Shown: positions 1-8,380 of the stretch, piece by piece
Numbering within the stretch: the stretch's first letter is position 1
Layout: the number at the start of each line of letters is the position of its first letter
From: Glycomyces niveus
GTDB lineage: Bacteria > Actinomycetota > Actinomycetes > Mycobacteriales > Micromonosporaceae
NCBI RefSeq assembly: GCF_017592475.1
Contig: NZ_JAGFNP010000003.1
Span: 372,001-436,000, forward strand
Length of the DNA stretch: 64,000 nucleotides
Direction: 5' to 3'
Program-made: the position numbers and the translations under genes
The notes under the pieces: model-generated
The model's database searches: none
Seen by the model: the letters and a program-made list of their open reading frames with translations, nothing else
What the model was told of the DNA's origin: nothing

Positions 1-117
1 CTCGTAGGTGAGGTCGAACGCGGCGGCCAGTCCGACCAGGCCGCCCAGGAGCAGGACGAGCCCGGTGACGGCGCGACCCCGGGCCTCGCGGCCGCTCTCG
101 CCGAAAGCCTCGTCCAT
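1..117 (-). CDS. Membrane protein, N-terminal 39 residues only (cut by window edge)
   Basis: The reading frame starts at ATG 117 and runs in frame off the left edge. A good ribosome site (GGAGGAAG) lies 5 bases upstream of the start. The first 17 residues are polar (MDEAFGESGREARGRAV) and are followed by a Leu/Gly/Val-rich stretch at residues 18-33 that would make one membrane helix. Nothing visible names a function. The gene is probably an integral membrane protein whose body lies outside the window. Confidence 0.6.
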   Translation of the reverse strand, partial: MDEAFGESGREARGRAVTGLVLLLGGLVGLAAAFDLTYE

Positions 118-229
118 CCGCGCTTCCTCCGTACCGGCCGTCCGGACCGCCGTTGCCGCAATCGTGTTCACGCAAGGGTAACGACCGCGGCCCGCGCAGG
201 TTGCGGACGATCGGCCGTCATGTGATGGT

Positions 230-1135
230 TCAGGCGCGCAGGGATTTGCCGCCGTCGACCACGAGCGTCTGCCCGGTGATGTACGAAGCCGAAGGCGCGC
301 AGAAGAACACGGCCGCGGCCGCGACCTCCTCGGGGGTGCCGGGGCGGCCCATCGGGCCGTCGAGGCCCTTCTGGAGCTCGGGCACGGTCGAGGAGCCGGT
401 GCGGATGAGGCCCGGCGCGATCGCGTTCACCGTGACGCCGTCCGCGACGACCTCGGTCGCGAGCGCCTTGGTGAGGCCGGTGACGCCGGCTTTCGCTGCG
501 GCGTAGGCGGCCTCGGCCGGAACGGCGTTCACGACGCCGGTGGTGGCCGCGACGTTCACGATCCGGCCCCAGCCGCGCTCGGCCATCGACTGCACGAACG
601 CGCGCGAGACCAGGAACGCCGTGTCGAGGTTGCGGGTCAGCTCCGTCTGCCAGTCCGCATAGGACAGCTGCGCGACCGGCTTCACCACGGCCGGATCGGT
701 CTTCGAGGTCAGGCCCGCGTTGTTGACGAGGATGTCGACCTCCCCGATCGCCTCGGCGACCGCGTCGGCGAGACCGCCCACCTCCGCCTCGTCGGCGAGG
801 TCGGCGACGAACCCGATCGCGCCGATCTCCTCGGCGCGTTCGTGAATCCGCTTGGTGGTGGAGACGATCGCGACCGCCGCGCCCGCCAGGCGCAGCCGCG
901 TCGCGATGGCGAACCCGATGCCGTCCGCCGCGCCCGCCCCGGTGACCAGCGCGATCTTCCCGGCGAGCGAGTCGAGTTCCTGCAGCCGCCCGCGTGACGC
1001 CTGCGTCACCTGCCCCCCGCCCGTCGACGGGAGGTCGATCACGTCGGCGAGGCCGCCCCGGTCGACCGTGGCGTAGGCATCGTCGGTGTCGAAGGAGGAA
1101 TCGAATGCGTCGGCGCTCGTGCGCGGTTCACTCAT
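230..1135 (-). CDS. Short-chain dehydrogenase/reductase (SDR)
   Basis: An NAD(P)-dependent Rossmann oxidoreductase of 301 residues. The dinucleotide loop is TGAGAADGIG, and NNAG and YAAAK follow in the expected order. The C-terminal GQTLVVDGG signature is that of FabG-like classical SDRs. About 55 acidic residues precede the core, so a downstream start is possible, but the ATG at 1135 is the clear upstream start. The position 13 residues before the catalytic Tyr, normally Ser, is Thr (VAATTG). The substrate cannot be read from the sequence. The gene diverges from the AMMECR1 gene across a 233-base gap. Confidence 0.85.
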   Translation of the reverse strand: MSEPRTSADAFDSSFDTDDAYATVDRGGLADVIDLPSTGGGQVTQASRGRLQELDSLAGKIALVTGAGAADGIGFAIATRLRLAGAAVAIVSTTKRIHERAEEIGAIGFVADLADEAEVGGLADAVAEAIGEVDILVNNAGLTSKTDPAVVKPVAQLSYADWQTELTRNLDTAFLVSRAFVQSMAERGWGRIVNVAATTGVVNAVPAEAAYAAAKAGVTGLTKALATEVVADGVTVNAIAPGLIRTGSSTVPELQKGLDGPMGRPGTPEEVAAAAVFFCAPSASYITGQTLVVDGGKSLRA

Positions 1136-1368
1136 GCCCCGCAGTCTCTCACGGCACCGTTATCAAACAGATGACCGGCAGGCCGAACCATGCCGAACCG
1201 GCACGCTCGCGGAGGCTCCGCCATCAGGCCGTCCACAAGCCCCCACCCACCACGAGAGGGGAAGATACAGCCCACCCTCGCACCCGGGTCCGACAAGACA
1301 CGGCCCCCGCCGCCCCCGTGTCACCCGAACGTGTCAGCGCCGCGGGCGGCCCGTGGCACCATCGAGGG

Positions 1369-1983
1369 ATGGACCCGCACCCCGAGTCCGGCCTCGGTCC
1401 GGTGCTGACCGCGCTGGCGCGCAGCGCGGTCGCGACCTCGTTCGCGCGCAGGCCGCCCGGGACCGCCACCCTCATCGGCGCCGAACCGAAGGCTCCGGCA
1501 CATGCCGCCGCGCTCGCGAAGCGCGAGGCGACCTTCGTGACCCTCGAACGGGACGGCCGCCTGCGCGGCTGCATCGGGACCTTGACGGCCTTGCGGCCCT
1601 TGGGCATCGACGTGGTGCGCAACGCTCGGCTCGCCGCCCGCGACCCGCGCCTGCCGCCCGTCGAGGAAGCCGAAGTCGAATCCCTTCAGGTCACCGTCAC
1701 GGTCCTGTCCCCGTCCGAGCCGATCGCCGTGCGCGCCTTCACCTCCCTGCTCGACCACCTCCGGCCCGGCCAGGACGGCCTGACCCTCAAGGACAAAGGG
1801 GGCCGGCGCGCCACGTTCCTGCCGTCGGTGTGGGGGAGCCTGCCCGAACCCGACCGGTTCGTGGCCGCGCTGCTGCGCAAGGGCCGCTGGCCGCGCCACC
1901 TGTGGACGACCGAGCTGCGTTCGGCCGCCTGGCCCGATGGCCTTGCGGCCGAACGCTACGGCGCCCGCGAATTCTCCGGTTAG
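1369..1983 (+). CDS. AMMECR1 domain protein (AmmeMemoRadiSam A-type)
   Basis: A 204-residue protein with the AMMECR1 hallmark LRGCIGTL near residue 63, followed by NARLAARDPR and the ending region KGRWPRHLW. The family is conserved from archaea to man and has no firmly assigned reaction. Bacterial members often sit beside a Memo protein and a radical-SAM protein; neither partner is in this neighbourhood. I chose ATG 1369 because the upstream frame is poor and the family normally begins close to this point. The stop codon overlaps the convergent PhzF-family gene by 4 bases. Confidence 0.85.
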   Translation: MDPHPESGLGPVLTALARSAVATSFARRPPGTATLIGAEPKAPAHAAALAKREATFVTLERDGRLRGCIGTLTALRPLGIDVVRNARLAARDPRLPPVEEAEVESLQVTVTVLSPSEPIAVRAFTSLLDHLRPGQDGLTLKDKGGRRATFLPSVWGSLPEPDRFVAALLRKGRWPRHLWTTELRSAAWPDGLAAERYGAREFSG

Positions 1984-2816
1984 GGCAGCGTGACGAGGGT
2001 GCCCTCGGCGGTCTTCACGGCCGCGCCAGCGACCGAGACCGAGACGGCCGCACCGTTCTCGACCACGACCTCGCCGTGCAGCGTCGAGGGGCGCCCGATC
2101 TCGGCGCCCTGTGCGATCTCGTACGCGTGCACGCCGTCGCCGCTGATGAGCCCCTGGTCGACCAGGTGCACGCCGAGCGCCACGGCCGCCGAACCGGTCG
2201 CCGGGTCCTCGCCGACGCCGCGGTGGAAGAGGCGCGCGTGCACCGCGTTCGAGTCCTCGTCGAAGCTGAAGAGGTAGACCTTCTCCAGGTGCCCGGGCAC
2301 ATCGGCGGCCGCGGGCACGTCCTCGTCGGCGAGGCGCACGAAGTTGTGGTCGAGGCCGGCGCTGGCGTTCTTGGGGGTGCCGATGATCTTGGCGGGGTCG
2401 AGGCCGATCGCGGCGGCGGCCGTCACGGGGTCGAGTTCGAGGCCGACGCTGATCGCGGTGGAGGTGAGCTTCGCGGTGCCGCCGTCGACGGCGACGGTCA
2501 TGAGCCCCGCGCCGCACTCCTGGACCATTGTGCCGCCGTCCGGCTCCACGCGGCCGGAGGCGACGGCGGCGATGGCCGCCCCGATCGTGGGGTGCCCGGC
2601 GAACGGCAGTTCCTCCGCAGGGGTGAAGATCCGCGCGAGATAGTCCGCGCCGGGGGCGGCGGCCGGGAGCACGAACACGGTCTCGGAGAAGTTGAACTCG
2701 AGGGCGATCGCCTGCATCTGCGCGGTGGTGAGGGCCTGGCCGTCGAAGACGACGGCGAGCTGGTTGCCCGCGTAGGCGCGGTCGGAGAACACGTCGTAGA
2801 TCGCGAAAGGAAGCAT
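1980..2816 (-). CDS. PhzF-family isomerase/epimerase
   Basis: A 278-residue member of the PhzF/YddE family, which share the diaminopimelate-epimerase fold. Visible signatures are DVFSDRAYAGNQLAVV at the N-terminus, the catalytic Glu in NFSETVF, FAGHPTIGAA, and GEDPATGSAAVALG in the second half. PhzF itself isomerises a phenazine precursor, but most relatives have unknown substrates and no phenazine genes are near. I prefer ATG 2816 over the GTG at 2837 because family proteins begin a few residues before the DVF motif; neither start has a strong ribosome site. Confidence 0.85.
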   Translation of the reverse strand: MLPFAIYDVFSDRAYAGNQLAVVFDGQALTTAQMQAIALEFNFSETVFVLPAAAPGADYLARIFTPAEELPFAGHPTIGAAIAAVASGRVEPDGGTMVQECGAGLMTVAVDGGTAKLTSTAISVGLELDPVTAAAAIGLDPAKIIGTPKNASAGLDHNFVRLADEDVPAAADVPGHLEKVYLFSFDEDSNAVHARLFHRGVGEDPATGSAAVALGVHLVDQGLISGDGVHAYEIAQGAEIGRPSTLHGEVVVENGAAVSVSVAGAAVKTAEGTLVTLP

Positions 2817-2927
2817 GGGCCAGTTATAGCGCGGCACGCCGCAAGGAGCGGCCGGTGCGATCGCGGGCTCCGGGCGGTAAGGCGACGCTCACATTGCCGC
2901 AGCGAATCGCGTCGTTACGATTGAGTC

Positions 2928-4064
2928 ATGTCTGACAACGCTGCCGTCGTCGAGGCCGTGCACGAAGCGCTCTCGCACGTCAACGACCCCGAGATCCGCC
3001 GCCCGATCACCGAGCTGGGCATGGTCGACACCGTCGAGGTCGACGGCGGTCGCCTGTCCCTCAAAATCCTCCTCACCGTCGCGGGCTGCCCGATGCGCGA
3101 CACGCTCCAGCGCGACATCGCCGGCGCCGTCGACGGCGTCGAAGGCGTCACCGAACTCGAGCTCGAGTTCGGCGTCATGAGCGAGCAGCAGCGCGCCGAC
3201 CTGCAGACGAAACTGCGCGGCGGCCGCGCGGGCACCGAGCCGGTGATCCCGTTCAACCTGCCCGAGTCGCGCACGCGCGTGTTCGCCATCGCCTCCGGCA
3301 AAGGCGGCGTCGGCAAGTCGTCGATGACCGTGAACCTCGCCGCTGCCCTGGCACAGAAGGGCCTCTCGGTCGGCATCGCCGACGCGGACATCTACGGGCA
3401 CTCGATCCCGCGGATGCTCGGCGTCGAGGGCGCGCCCACGCAGGTCGAGGACATGATCATGCCGCCGCAGGCGCACGGGATGAAGGTCATCTCCATCGGG
3501 ATGTTCACCCCCGGCAACACGGCCGTGGTGTGGCGCGGGCCCATGCTCCACCGCGCGCTCCAGCAGTTCCTCGCCGACGTGTACTGGGGCGAGCTCGACG
3601 TGCTCCTGCTCGACCTGCCGCCCGGGACGGGCGACATCGCGATCTCGGTCGCGCAGCTGCTCCCGACCGCGGAGCTCGTCGTCGTGACCACGCCGCAGCA
3701 GGCGGCGGCCGAGGTCGCCGAGCGGGCGGGCGCGATCGTCACGCAGACCCACCAGAAGCTCGCCGGTGTGGTGGAGAACATGTCGTGGATGGAGCTGCCC
3801 GACGGGTCGCACATCGAGCCGTTCGGCTCCGGCGGCGGCAAGACCGTCGCGGAGGCGCTGACCCGGGACGTGGGCGCGGACGTGCCGCTGCTCGGCCAGA
3901 TCCCGCTCGACCCGAAGCTGCGCGAAGGCGGCGACGCCGGCGTGCCGCTGGTGATCTCCGACCCCGACTGCGAGGCGTCGCGGGCGATCCGCGCGATCGC
4001 CGACCAGCTGGCGGTGCGGAAGGTGTCGCTGGCGGGCAAGCAGCTGGGGCTGAGCCCGGTCTAG
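2928..4064 (+). CDS. mrp: Mrp/ApbC/NBP35-family P-loop ATPase (iron-sulfur carrier)
   Basis: A 378-residue protein with an N-terminal MIP18-type (DUF59) domain at about residues 1-90, then a deviant Walker A GKGGVGKSS near residue 124 and the DADIYGHSIPRMLG signature. The family carries and delivers Fe-S clusters in the cytoplasm. The CxxC pair used by E. coli ApbC is missing: NMSWMELPDG follows VVE directly. As I recall, actinobacterial Mrp proteins share this. In M. tuberculosis mrp lies close to htrA-tatB; here it is beside the dap genes. A good terminator follows. Confidence 0.93.
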   Translation: MSDNAAVVEAVHEALSHVNDPEIRRPITELGMVDTVEVDGGRLSLKILLTVAGCPMRDTLQRDIAGAVDGVEGVTELELEFGVMSEQQRADLQTKLRGGRAGTEPVIPFNLPESRTRVFAIASGKGGVGKSSMTVNLAAALAQKGLSVGIADADIYGHSIPRMLGVEGAPTQVEDMIMPPQAHGMKVISIGMFTPGNTAVVWRGPMLHRALQQFLADVYWGELDVLLLDLPPGTGDIAISVAQLLPTAELVVVTTPQQAAAEVAERAGAIVTQTHQKLAGVVENMSWMELPDGSHIEPFGSGGGKTVAEALTRDVGADVPLLGQIPLDPKLREGGDAGVPLVISDPDCEASRAIRAIADQLAVRKVSLAGKQLGLSPV

Positions 4065-4173
4065 GCGCTGAGCCTGGATTCGGAAACGAGAGTCTTCCGG
4101 CGCTAGCCTTCAAAACGGGCATTCGCAGCGCCCCGACAACAAACCTGACACAGGGGTATGACACGGAGTTTTT

Positions 4174-4215
4174 GAGCGACGGCCCCCGGGTGTTGAGGGC
4201 CGCCGCTCTTATTTC
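4174..4215 (+). terminator. Intrinsic terminator after mrp
   Basis: GAGCG-A-CGGCCC (4174-4185) pairs with GGGCCG-C-CGCTC (4197-4208) around an 11-base loop. There is one A/C mismatch on the plus strand, and TTATTT follows, so it reads best as the terminator of mrp. The opposite transcript pairs the same position as G-U but lacks a U-run. Confidence 0.75.
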
Positions 4216-4228
4216 CCCAGTTTCCGGA

Positions 4229-4597
4229 TCAAAGCTTGCGGACGGTGACGGCGGTGCCGTAGGCGCACACTTCGGTTCCCATGTCGCGGGCATCGGAGAC
4301 GTCGAAGCGCATCATCACGACCCCGTTGGCGCCCAGGGCCTTCGCCTGGTCGACCATGCGCGTGAGGGCTTCCTCGCGCGACGCGGCGAGGGCCTTGGTC
4401 AGCCCCTTCAGCTCGCCTCCGAGCAGCGACTTGACGCCCGAGCCGAAGTCGGAGATGAAGTTCCGGGACCGCACCGTGAGGCCGAATACCTCGCCGTGGG
4501 TGTCGAGCACCTCGTAGCCCGGCGCCTTCTCGGTCGTCACGACCACGAACCCCGACGTAGTGGGATTGGCGCCGCCGAACTCTCCAACTCTGTCCAT
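4229..4597 (-). CDS. YbjQ/UPF0145-family protein
   Basis: A 122-residue cytoplasmic protein with the UPF0145 (YbjQ) pattern: VVTTEKAPGYEV at the start of the domain, then GEVFGLTVRSRNF, and GANGVVMMRFD near the end. Family members are about 105 residues and form ring-like oligomers of unknown function; a heavy-metal-binding role has been suggested only from fold. I chose ATG 4597 because the open frame upstream is unlike the family. The gene converges on mrp across the terminator at 4174-4215. Confidence 0.8.
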   Translation of the reverse strand: MDRVGEFGGANPTTSGFVVVTTEKAPGYEVLDTHGEVFGLTVRSRNFISDFGSGVKSLLGGELKGLTKALAASREEALTRMVDQAKALGANGVVMMRFDVSDARDMGTEVCAYGTAVTVRKL

Positions 4598-4689
4598 GTG
4601 GACCAGGCTATGCAAGGAACCGGGGGCGCACCTCGCTCTTCGGGATGAACCTGGGAAAGGCGTGTAGCACTCGGGTACTACACCCTGGG

Positions 4690-4721
4690 AATACAAGAGG
4701 CCCCGGCCGGAGCCGGGGCCT
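4690..4721 (-). terminator. Terminator after dapD
   Basis: Perfect 10-bp stem (4698-4707 with 4712-4721) and a 4-base loop, immediately after dapD in its direction. The minus-strand tail is CTTGTATT. Confidence 0.75.
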
Positions 4722-4735
4722 TCGCGCTGACGGGT

Positions 4736-5665
4736 CTACTGGGCGCTGTGCAGGGCTGCGTTCAGCTCGCCCCAGGTGCCGGTGCGCGGGCGCACCTCGA
4801 GTTTGCCGGTCTGCGTGTTCGTCCAGAACTGCAGGTTGTCCTTGCCCGAGAGGGTCGCGGCCTTGACCACGTCGCCGTCCGGGGTGGTGACCTTCGACCC
4901 GGCGGTCACGTAGCAGCCGGCGGCCACGACGCAATTGTCGCCCAAGGAGATCCCGATGCCGGCGTTCGCGCCGAGGAGGCAGCGCTCGCCGATCGAGATG
5001 ACCTCCTTGCCGCCGCCCGAGAGCGTCCCCATGATCGAGGAGCCGCCGCCGATGTCCGAGCCGTCGCCCACGAGCACGCCCGCGGAGATGCGGCCCTCGA
5101 CCATCGAGTTGCCGAGGGTCCCGGCGTTGAAGTTCACGAAGCCCTCGTGCATGACCGTGGTGCCCTCGGCGAGGTGCGCGCCGAGGCGCACACGGGAGGC
5201 GTCGGCGATGCGCACGCCCGACGGCGTCACGTAGTCGGCCATCGGCGGGAACTTGTCGAGGGACTTGACCTCGAGCTGCTGGCCCTGGCCGCGCAGCTCG
5301 AGGCGGGCGGCGTTGACCGCGTCGGCCGGGACGGGGCCGAAGTTCGTCCACGCGTTGTTCGGCAGCAGGCCGAAGATGCCCTCGAGGTTGATCGAGTGCG
5401 GGATGACGAAGCGGTGCGAGAGCAGGTGCAGCCGCAGGTACACGTCAGCCGTGTCCTCCGGGGCCTCCGCGAGGGACTTGACGGTGATCGACACGCCCTT
5501 CGAGGTCGTGCCGGTCGGGTTGGCCCGCTCGAGGTCCGGCGTCCCGATCCCCGTGGGGGCCTCGCCGAGGCCGAGGCGGGTGAACCACACGTCGAGGACC
5601 GTGCCGTCAGCGGCGACCGTGGCCACCCCGACGCCCCATGCACCTTCAGTCAGGAAATCACTCAT
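4736..5665 (-). CDS. dapD: Tetrahydrodipicolinate N-succinyltransferase, actinobacterial type
   Basis: DapD moves a succinyl group from succinyl-CoA to tetrahydrodipicolinate in the succinylase branch of lysine and diaminopimelate synthesis. The 309 residues include a long left-handed beta-helix with repeats such as [33 protein letters not shown] and [13 protein letters not shown]. The length and the N-terminal domain fit the actinobacterial form, which is longer than the E. coli enzyme. It diverges from dapE with only 39 bases between start codons, so the two promoters must overlap or transcripts begin at or near the start codon. Confidence 0.95.
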   Translation of the reverse strand: MSDFLTEGAWGVGVATVAADGTVLDVWFTRLGLGEAPTGIGTPDLERANPTGTTSKGVSITVKSLAEAPEDTADVYLRLHLLSHRFVIPHSINLEGIFGLLPNNAWTNFGPVPADAVNAARLELRGQGQQLEVKSLDKFPPMADYVTPSGVRIADASRVRLGAHLAEGTTVMHEGFVNFNAGTLGNSMVEGRISAGVLVGDGSDIGGGSSIMGTLSGGGKEVISIGERCLLGANAGIGISLGDNCVVAAGCYVTAGSKVTTPDGDVVKAATLSGKDNLQFWTNTQTGKLEVRPRTGTWGELNAALHSAQ

Positions 5666-5704
5666 GCGAAAAGCCTATCGACGCGGCGAGTAAGGTCTGC
5701 GGAT

Positions 5705-6775
5705 GTGACAGTTTTGAGTGAGGCAGTCCTCGCCGACCCGGTCGCGCTGACCAGGGCCCTGTGCGACATCCCGTCCGTGTCCTGGAACGAGGCGGAGATC
5801 TGCGACGAGGTCGAGGCGGCCCTCAAGCGCTTGGGACACTTGACGGTCGAGCGGGTCGGGAACACGCTCGTGGCCCGCACCGAACTGGGCCGGGGGCGGC
5901 GCGTCATGCTCGCGGGGCACCTCGACACGGTCCCGGTCAACGACAACTTCCCCACCCGCCTCGACGGCGACGTGCTGTGGGGCCTGGGCACCTCCGACAT
6001 GAAGTCGGGCACGGCGCTCGCCCTGTGGATCGCGGCCACCGTGCCGAACCCGAAGTTCGACCTGAGCTTCGCGTTCTACGACCGCGAAGAGGTCGAGGCC
6101 GAGCACAACGGGCTCAACAAGCTCTCCCAGACCCGCCCCGAACTCCTCGCCGCCGACTTCGCGATCCTCCTCGAGCCCACGTACGGGCTCGTCGAGGCCG
6201 GCTGCCAGGGCACCATGCGGGTGCGGGTGAAGACCAGCGGGAAGCGGGCGCACTCGGCGCGGTCGTGGAAGGGCGAGAACGCGATCCACAAGATCGCGCC
6301 CGTCCTGGAGCGGCTGAACGCATACGAGGCGCGCGAGGTCGAGGTCGACGGCTGCACCTACCGGGAGGGCCTGAACGCGGTCTTCATCGGCGGCGGCGTC
6401 GCCGGGAACGTGATCCCCGACGAGGCCTGGGTCGACGTGAACTTCCGGTTCGCCCCCGACCGCGACGAGGCCGCCGCCGAAGCCCACGTCCGCGAGGTCT
6501 TCTCCGGATTCGACGTGCACGTCTCCGACACCGCCCCCTCCTGCCGCCCCGGGCTCGACAGGCCCGAGGCCGCCGAGTTCGTCGCCGCCGCCGGAGGCGA
6601 GTTCCGTGCGAAACTCGGCTGGACCGACGTGGCCCGCTTCGCGACACTGGGCATCCCCGCCGTGAACTACGGGCCGGGCGATCCCAACCTCGCCCACAAG
6701 CAGGACGAACGCGTCGAGATCCCGCGCATCCGCGCCTGCGCGGATGCCCTGCGAGCCTATGTGGAGGAATCATGA
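5705..6775 (+). CDS. dapE: Succinyl-diaminopimelate desuccinylase
   Basis: A zinc M20-family amidohydrolase of 356 residues that removes succinate from N-succinyl-LL-diaminopimelate. Metal-ligand motifs are visible: [27 protein letters not shown] with the catalytic Glu pair, and the C-terminal LAHKQDE. The start is GTG 5705; the ATG two bases upstream is out of frame and stops at once. A TTG at 5714 is an alternative. It pairs with divergent dapD and overlaps the next gene by ATGA, so the two are translationally coupled. Confidence 0.95.
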   Translation: MTVLSEAVLADPVALTRALCDIPSVSWNEAEICDEVEAALKRLGHLTVERVGNTLVARTELGRGRRVMLAGHLDTVPVNDNFPTRLDGDVLWGLGTSDMKSGTALALWIAATVPNPKFDLSFAFYDREEVEAEHNGLNKLSQTRPELLAADFAILLEPTYGLVEAGCQGTMRVRVKTSGKRAHSARSWKGENAIHKIAPVLERLNAYEAREVEVDGCTYREGLNAVFIGGGVAGNVIPDEAWVDVNFRFAPDRDEAAAEAHVREVFSGFDVHVSDTAPSCRPGLDRPEAAEFVAAAGGEFRAKLGWTDVARFATLGIPAVNYGPGDPNLAHKQDERVEIPRIRACADALRAYVEES

Positions 6776-7458
6776 CCGCCGACCGCCGAGTGACCGCCGA
6801 CGAGAAGGTCCTCGACGACGCACACCGCGAGGAGTGGAAGCAGCGCGCCGCCTGGCGGGTCATGAAGTTCCAAGCCGAGTTCGTCGAAGGCTTCGAGGCG
6901 ATGGAGGCCGCCGACCTCGGCGAAGCGATCTGCGTCTACGGCTCGGCCCGCACCCCGGTCGACTCCGAGGAGTACAAGCTCGGCGTCGACCTGGGGCGCA
7001 AGCTCGGCGAGGCCGGCTTCTCCGTCATCACCGGGGGCGGCCCCGGCGCGATGGAGGCCGCGAACCGCGGCGCCGTCGAGGCGGGCGTGAAATCGGTCGG
7101 GCTCGGCATCGAGCTGCCGTTCGAGCAGGGCATCAACGAGTTCGTGCACATCGAGCTCGAGTTCAAGTACTTCTTCGTCCGCAAGGTCATGTTCCTCAAG
7201 TACTCGTCCGGGTTCTGCGCGCTCCCGGGCGGCTTCGGGACCATGGACGAGCTGTTCGAGGCGTTGACGCTGGTGCAGACCGGGAAGGTCGGCAAGTTCC
7301 CGATCGCGCTCATCGGCTCGCGCTACTGGGGCGGGCTCTACGACTGGATCCGCGAATCGATGCTCAACGAGGGCAAGATCAGTCCGGCCGACGTGGACCT
7401 GCTCATGATGACCGACGACCTCGACGAGGCCGTCGACCACATGCGGCGCAGCCGCTAG
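6772..7458 (+). CDS. LOG-family protein (TIGR00730, nucleotide monophosphate phosphoribohydrolase-like)
   Basis: A 228-residue Rossmann-fold protein with the family signatures [17 protein letters not shown] and [13 protein letters not shown]. Related proteins release a free base from nucleoside monophosphates (LONELY GUY cytokinin activation, PpnN in E. coli); many were formerly misnamed lysine decarboxylases. It overlaps the dapE stop by 4 bases. The M. tuberculosis homologue Rv1205 lies close to dapE and folP2, so the linkage is old. Confidence 0.88.
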   Translation: MTADRRVTADEKVLDDAHREEWKQRAAWRVMKFQAEFVEGFEAMEAADLGEAICVYGSARTPVDSEEYKLGVDLGRKLGEAGFSVITGGGPGAMEAANRGAVEAGVKSVGLGIELPFEQGINEFVHIELEFKYFFVRKVMFLKYSSGFCALPGGFGTMDELFEALTLVQTGKVGKFPIALIGSRYWGGLYDWIRESMLNEGKISPADVDLLMMTDDLDEAVDHMRRSR

Positions 7459-7464
7459 CCGCCG

Positions 7465-8328
7465 TCACAGGCTGCGGTGCGGGGCCTTCGGCGGCTTGTC
7501 GCCCTTGATGGCGGCGACCATGTCGAGGACCTCCCGCGTCGCGGCCACATCATGGGCACGGAAGACGCGCGCGCCGTTCCACGCCGAGATCGCCGTCGCC
7601 GCGAGGGTCCCGTTCAGCCGCCGATCCACCGGCAGGTCCAGGGTCTCCCCGACGAAGTCCTTGCGGGACAAGGCCACCAACACCGGCCAGCCGGTCGCCG
7701 CGAGCTCGTCGAGGCGGCGGGTGAGGTCGAGCGAGTGGTACGTGGTCTTGCCGAAGTCGTGCGTCGGGTCGATGAGGATGCCGTCCGCGCGCACCCCGGC
7801 CGCCACCGCCGCCTCGGCTCGCGCCACGAGCTCGGCGCGGACCTCGGCGACCACGTCCTCGTAGACCGCCTTCGCGGCCACCGTGCGCGGCTCCAGGCCG
7901 CCGGTGTGCGAGACGACGAATCCCGCGCCGGTGTCCGCGGCGACCTCGATCACGCTCGGGTCCCAGCCCGCCCACGTGTCGTTGATGAGCTCCGCCCCGG
8001 CCGCGACCGCCTCCCGGGCCACCTCGCCGCGCCACGTGTCCACGGAGATGACCAGGTCGGGGTGCCTGTCGTGGACCGCCGCGATGAACGGCACCACACG
8101 CTCGATCTCCTCGGCCGCTGACACCTCGGGGCCGTCGCCGGCCTTCACTCCGCCGATGTCGACGATGTCGGCCCCGTGCGCGACCGCGTTGTCCACCGCG
8201 GCCACCGCCGCCTCGAACGCGAAGGTCGCCCCCGAGTCGTAGAAGGAGTCAGGCGTGCGGTTGACGATCGCCATCACCGCGTAGTCGCCCTCATCGAACA
8301 CCCGTCGGCCCAGTTTCAACGCTCGCAT
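7465..8328 (-). CDS. FolP2-type dihydropteroate synthase homologue
   Basis: A 287-residue TIM-barrel protein of the DHPS family. It has VNRTPDSFYDSG near residue 20 and SVDTWR, IDPTHDFGKT and SRKDFVGE later. The loop after DIGG reads VKAGDG, where true DHPS has ESTRPG, and INDTWAGWDP replaces the usual INDVSG. These are features of mycobacterial FolP2, which has been reported not to have DHPS activity. It probably does not make folate, but its real role is unknown. The start is ATG 8328. It is convergent with the LOG gene (6-base gap) and divergent from the aminopeptidase. Confidence 0.85.
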   Translation of the reverse strand: MRALKLGRRVFDEGDYAVMAIVNRTPDSFYDSGATFAFEAAVAAVDNAVAHGADIVDIGGVKAGDGPEVSAAEEIERVVPFIAAVHDRHPDLVISVDTWRGEVAREAVAAGAELINDTWAGWDPSVIEVAADTGAGFVVSHTGGLEPRTVAAKAVYEDVVAEVRAELVARAEAAVAAGVRADGILIDPTHDFGKTTYHSLDLTRRLDELAATGWPVLVALSRKDFVGETLDLPVDRRLNGTLAATAISAWNGARVFRAHDVAATREVLDMVAAIKGDKPPKAPHRSL

Positions 8329-8380
8329 CCGTCTATGCTGACAGCCGCCACGGCCACCCGCCACCAGAAGGAGCCACCCG

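Noticed and set aside
1086..2924. 612-codon plus-strand frame across AMMECR1 and PhzF
   Set aside because: Shadow of two real genes; Arg/Pro/Gly-rich with no domain pattern.
2928..4064. Missing CxxC in Mrp as a sign of a broken gene
   Set aside because: All ATPase motifs are intact, and as I recall actinobacterial Mrp proteins commonly lack that pair.
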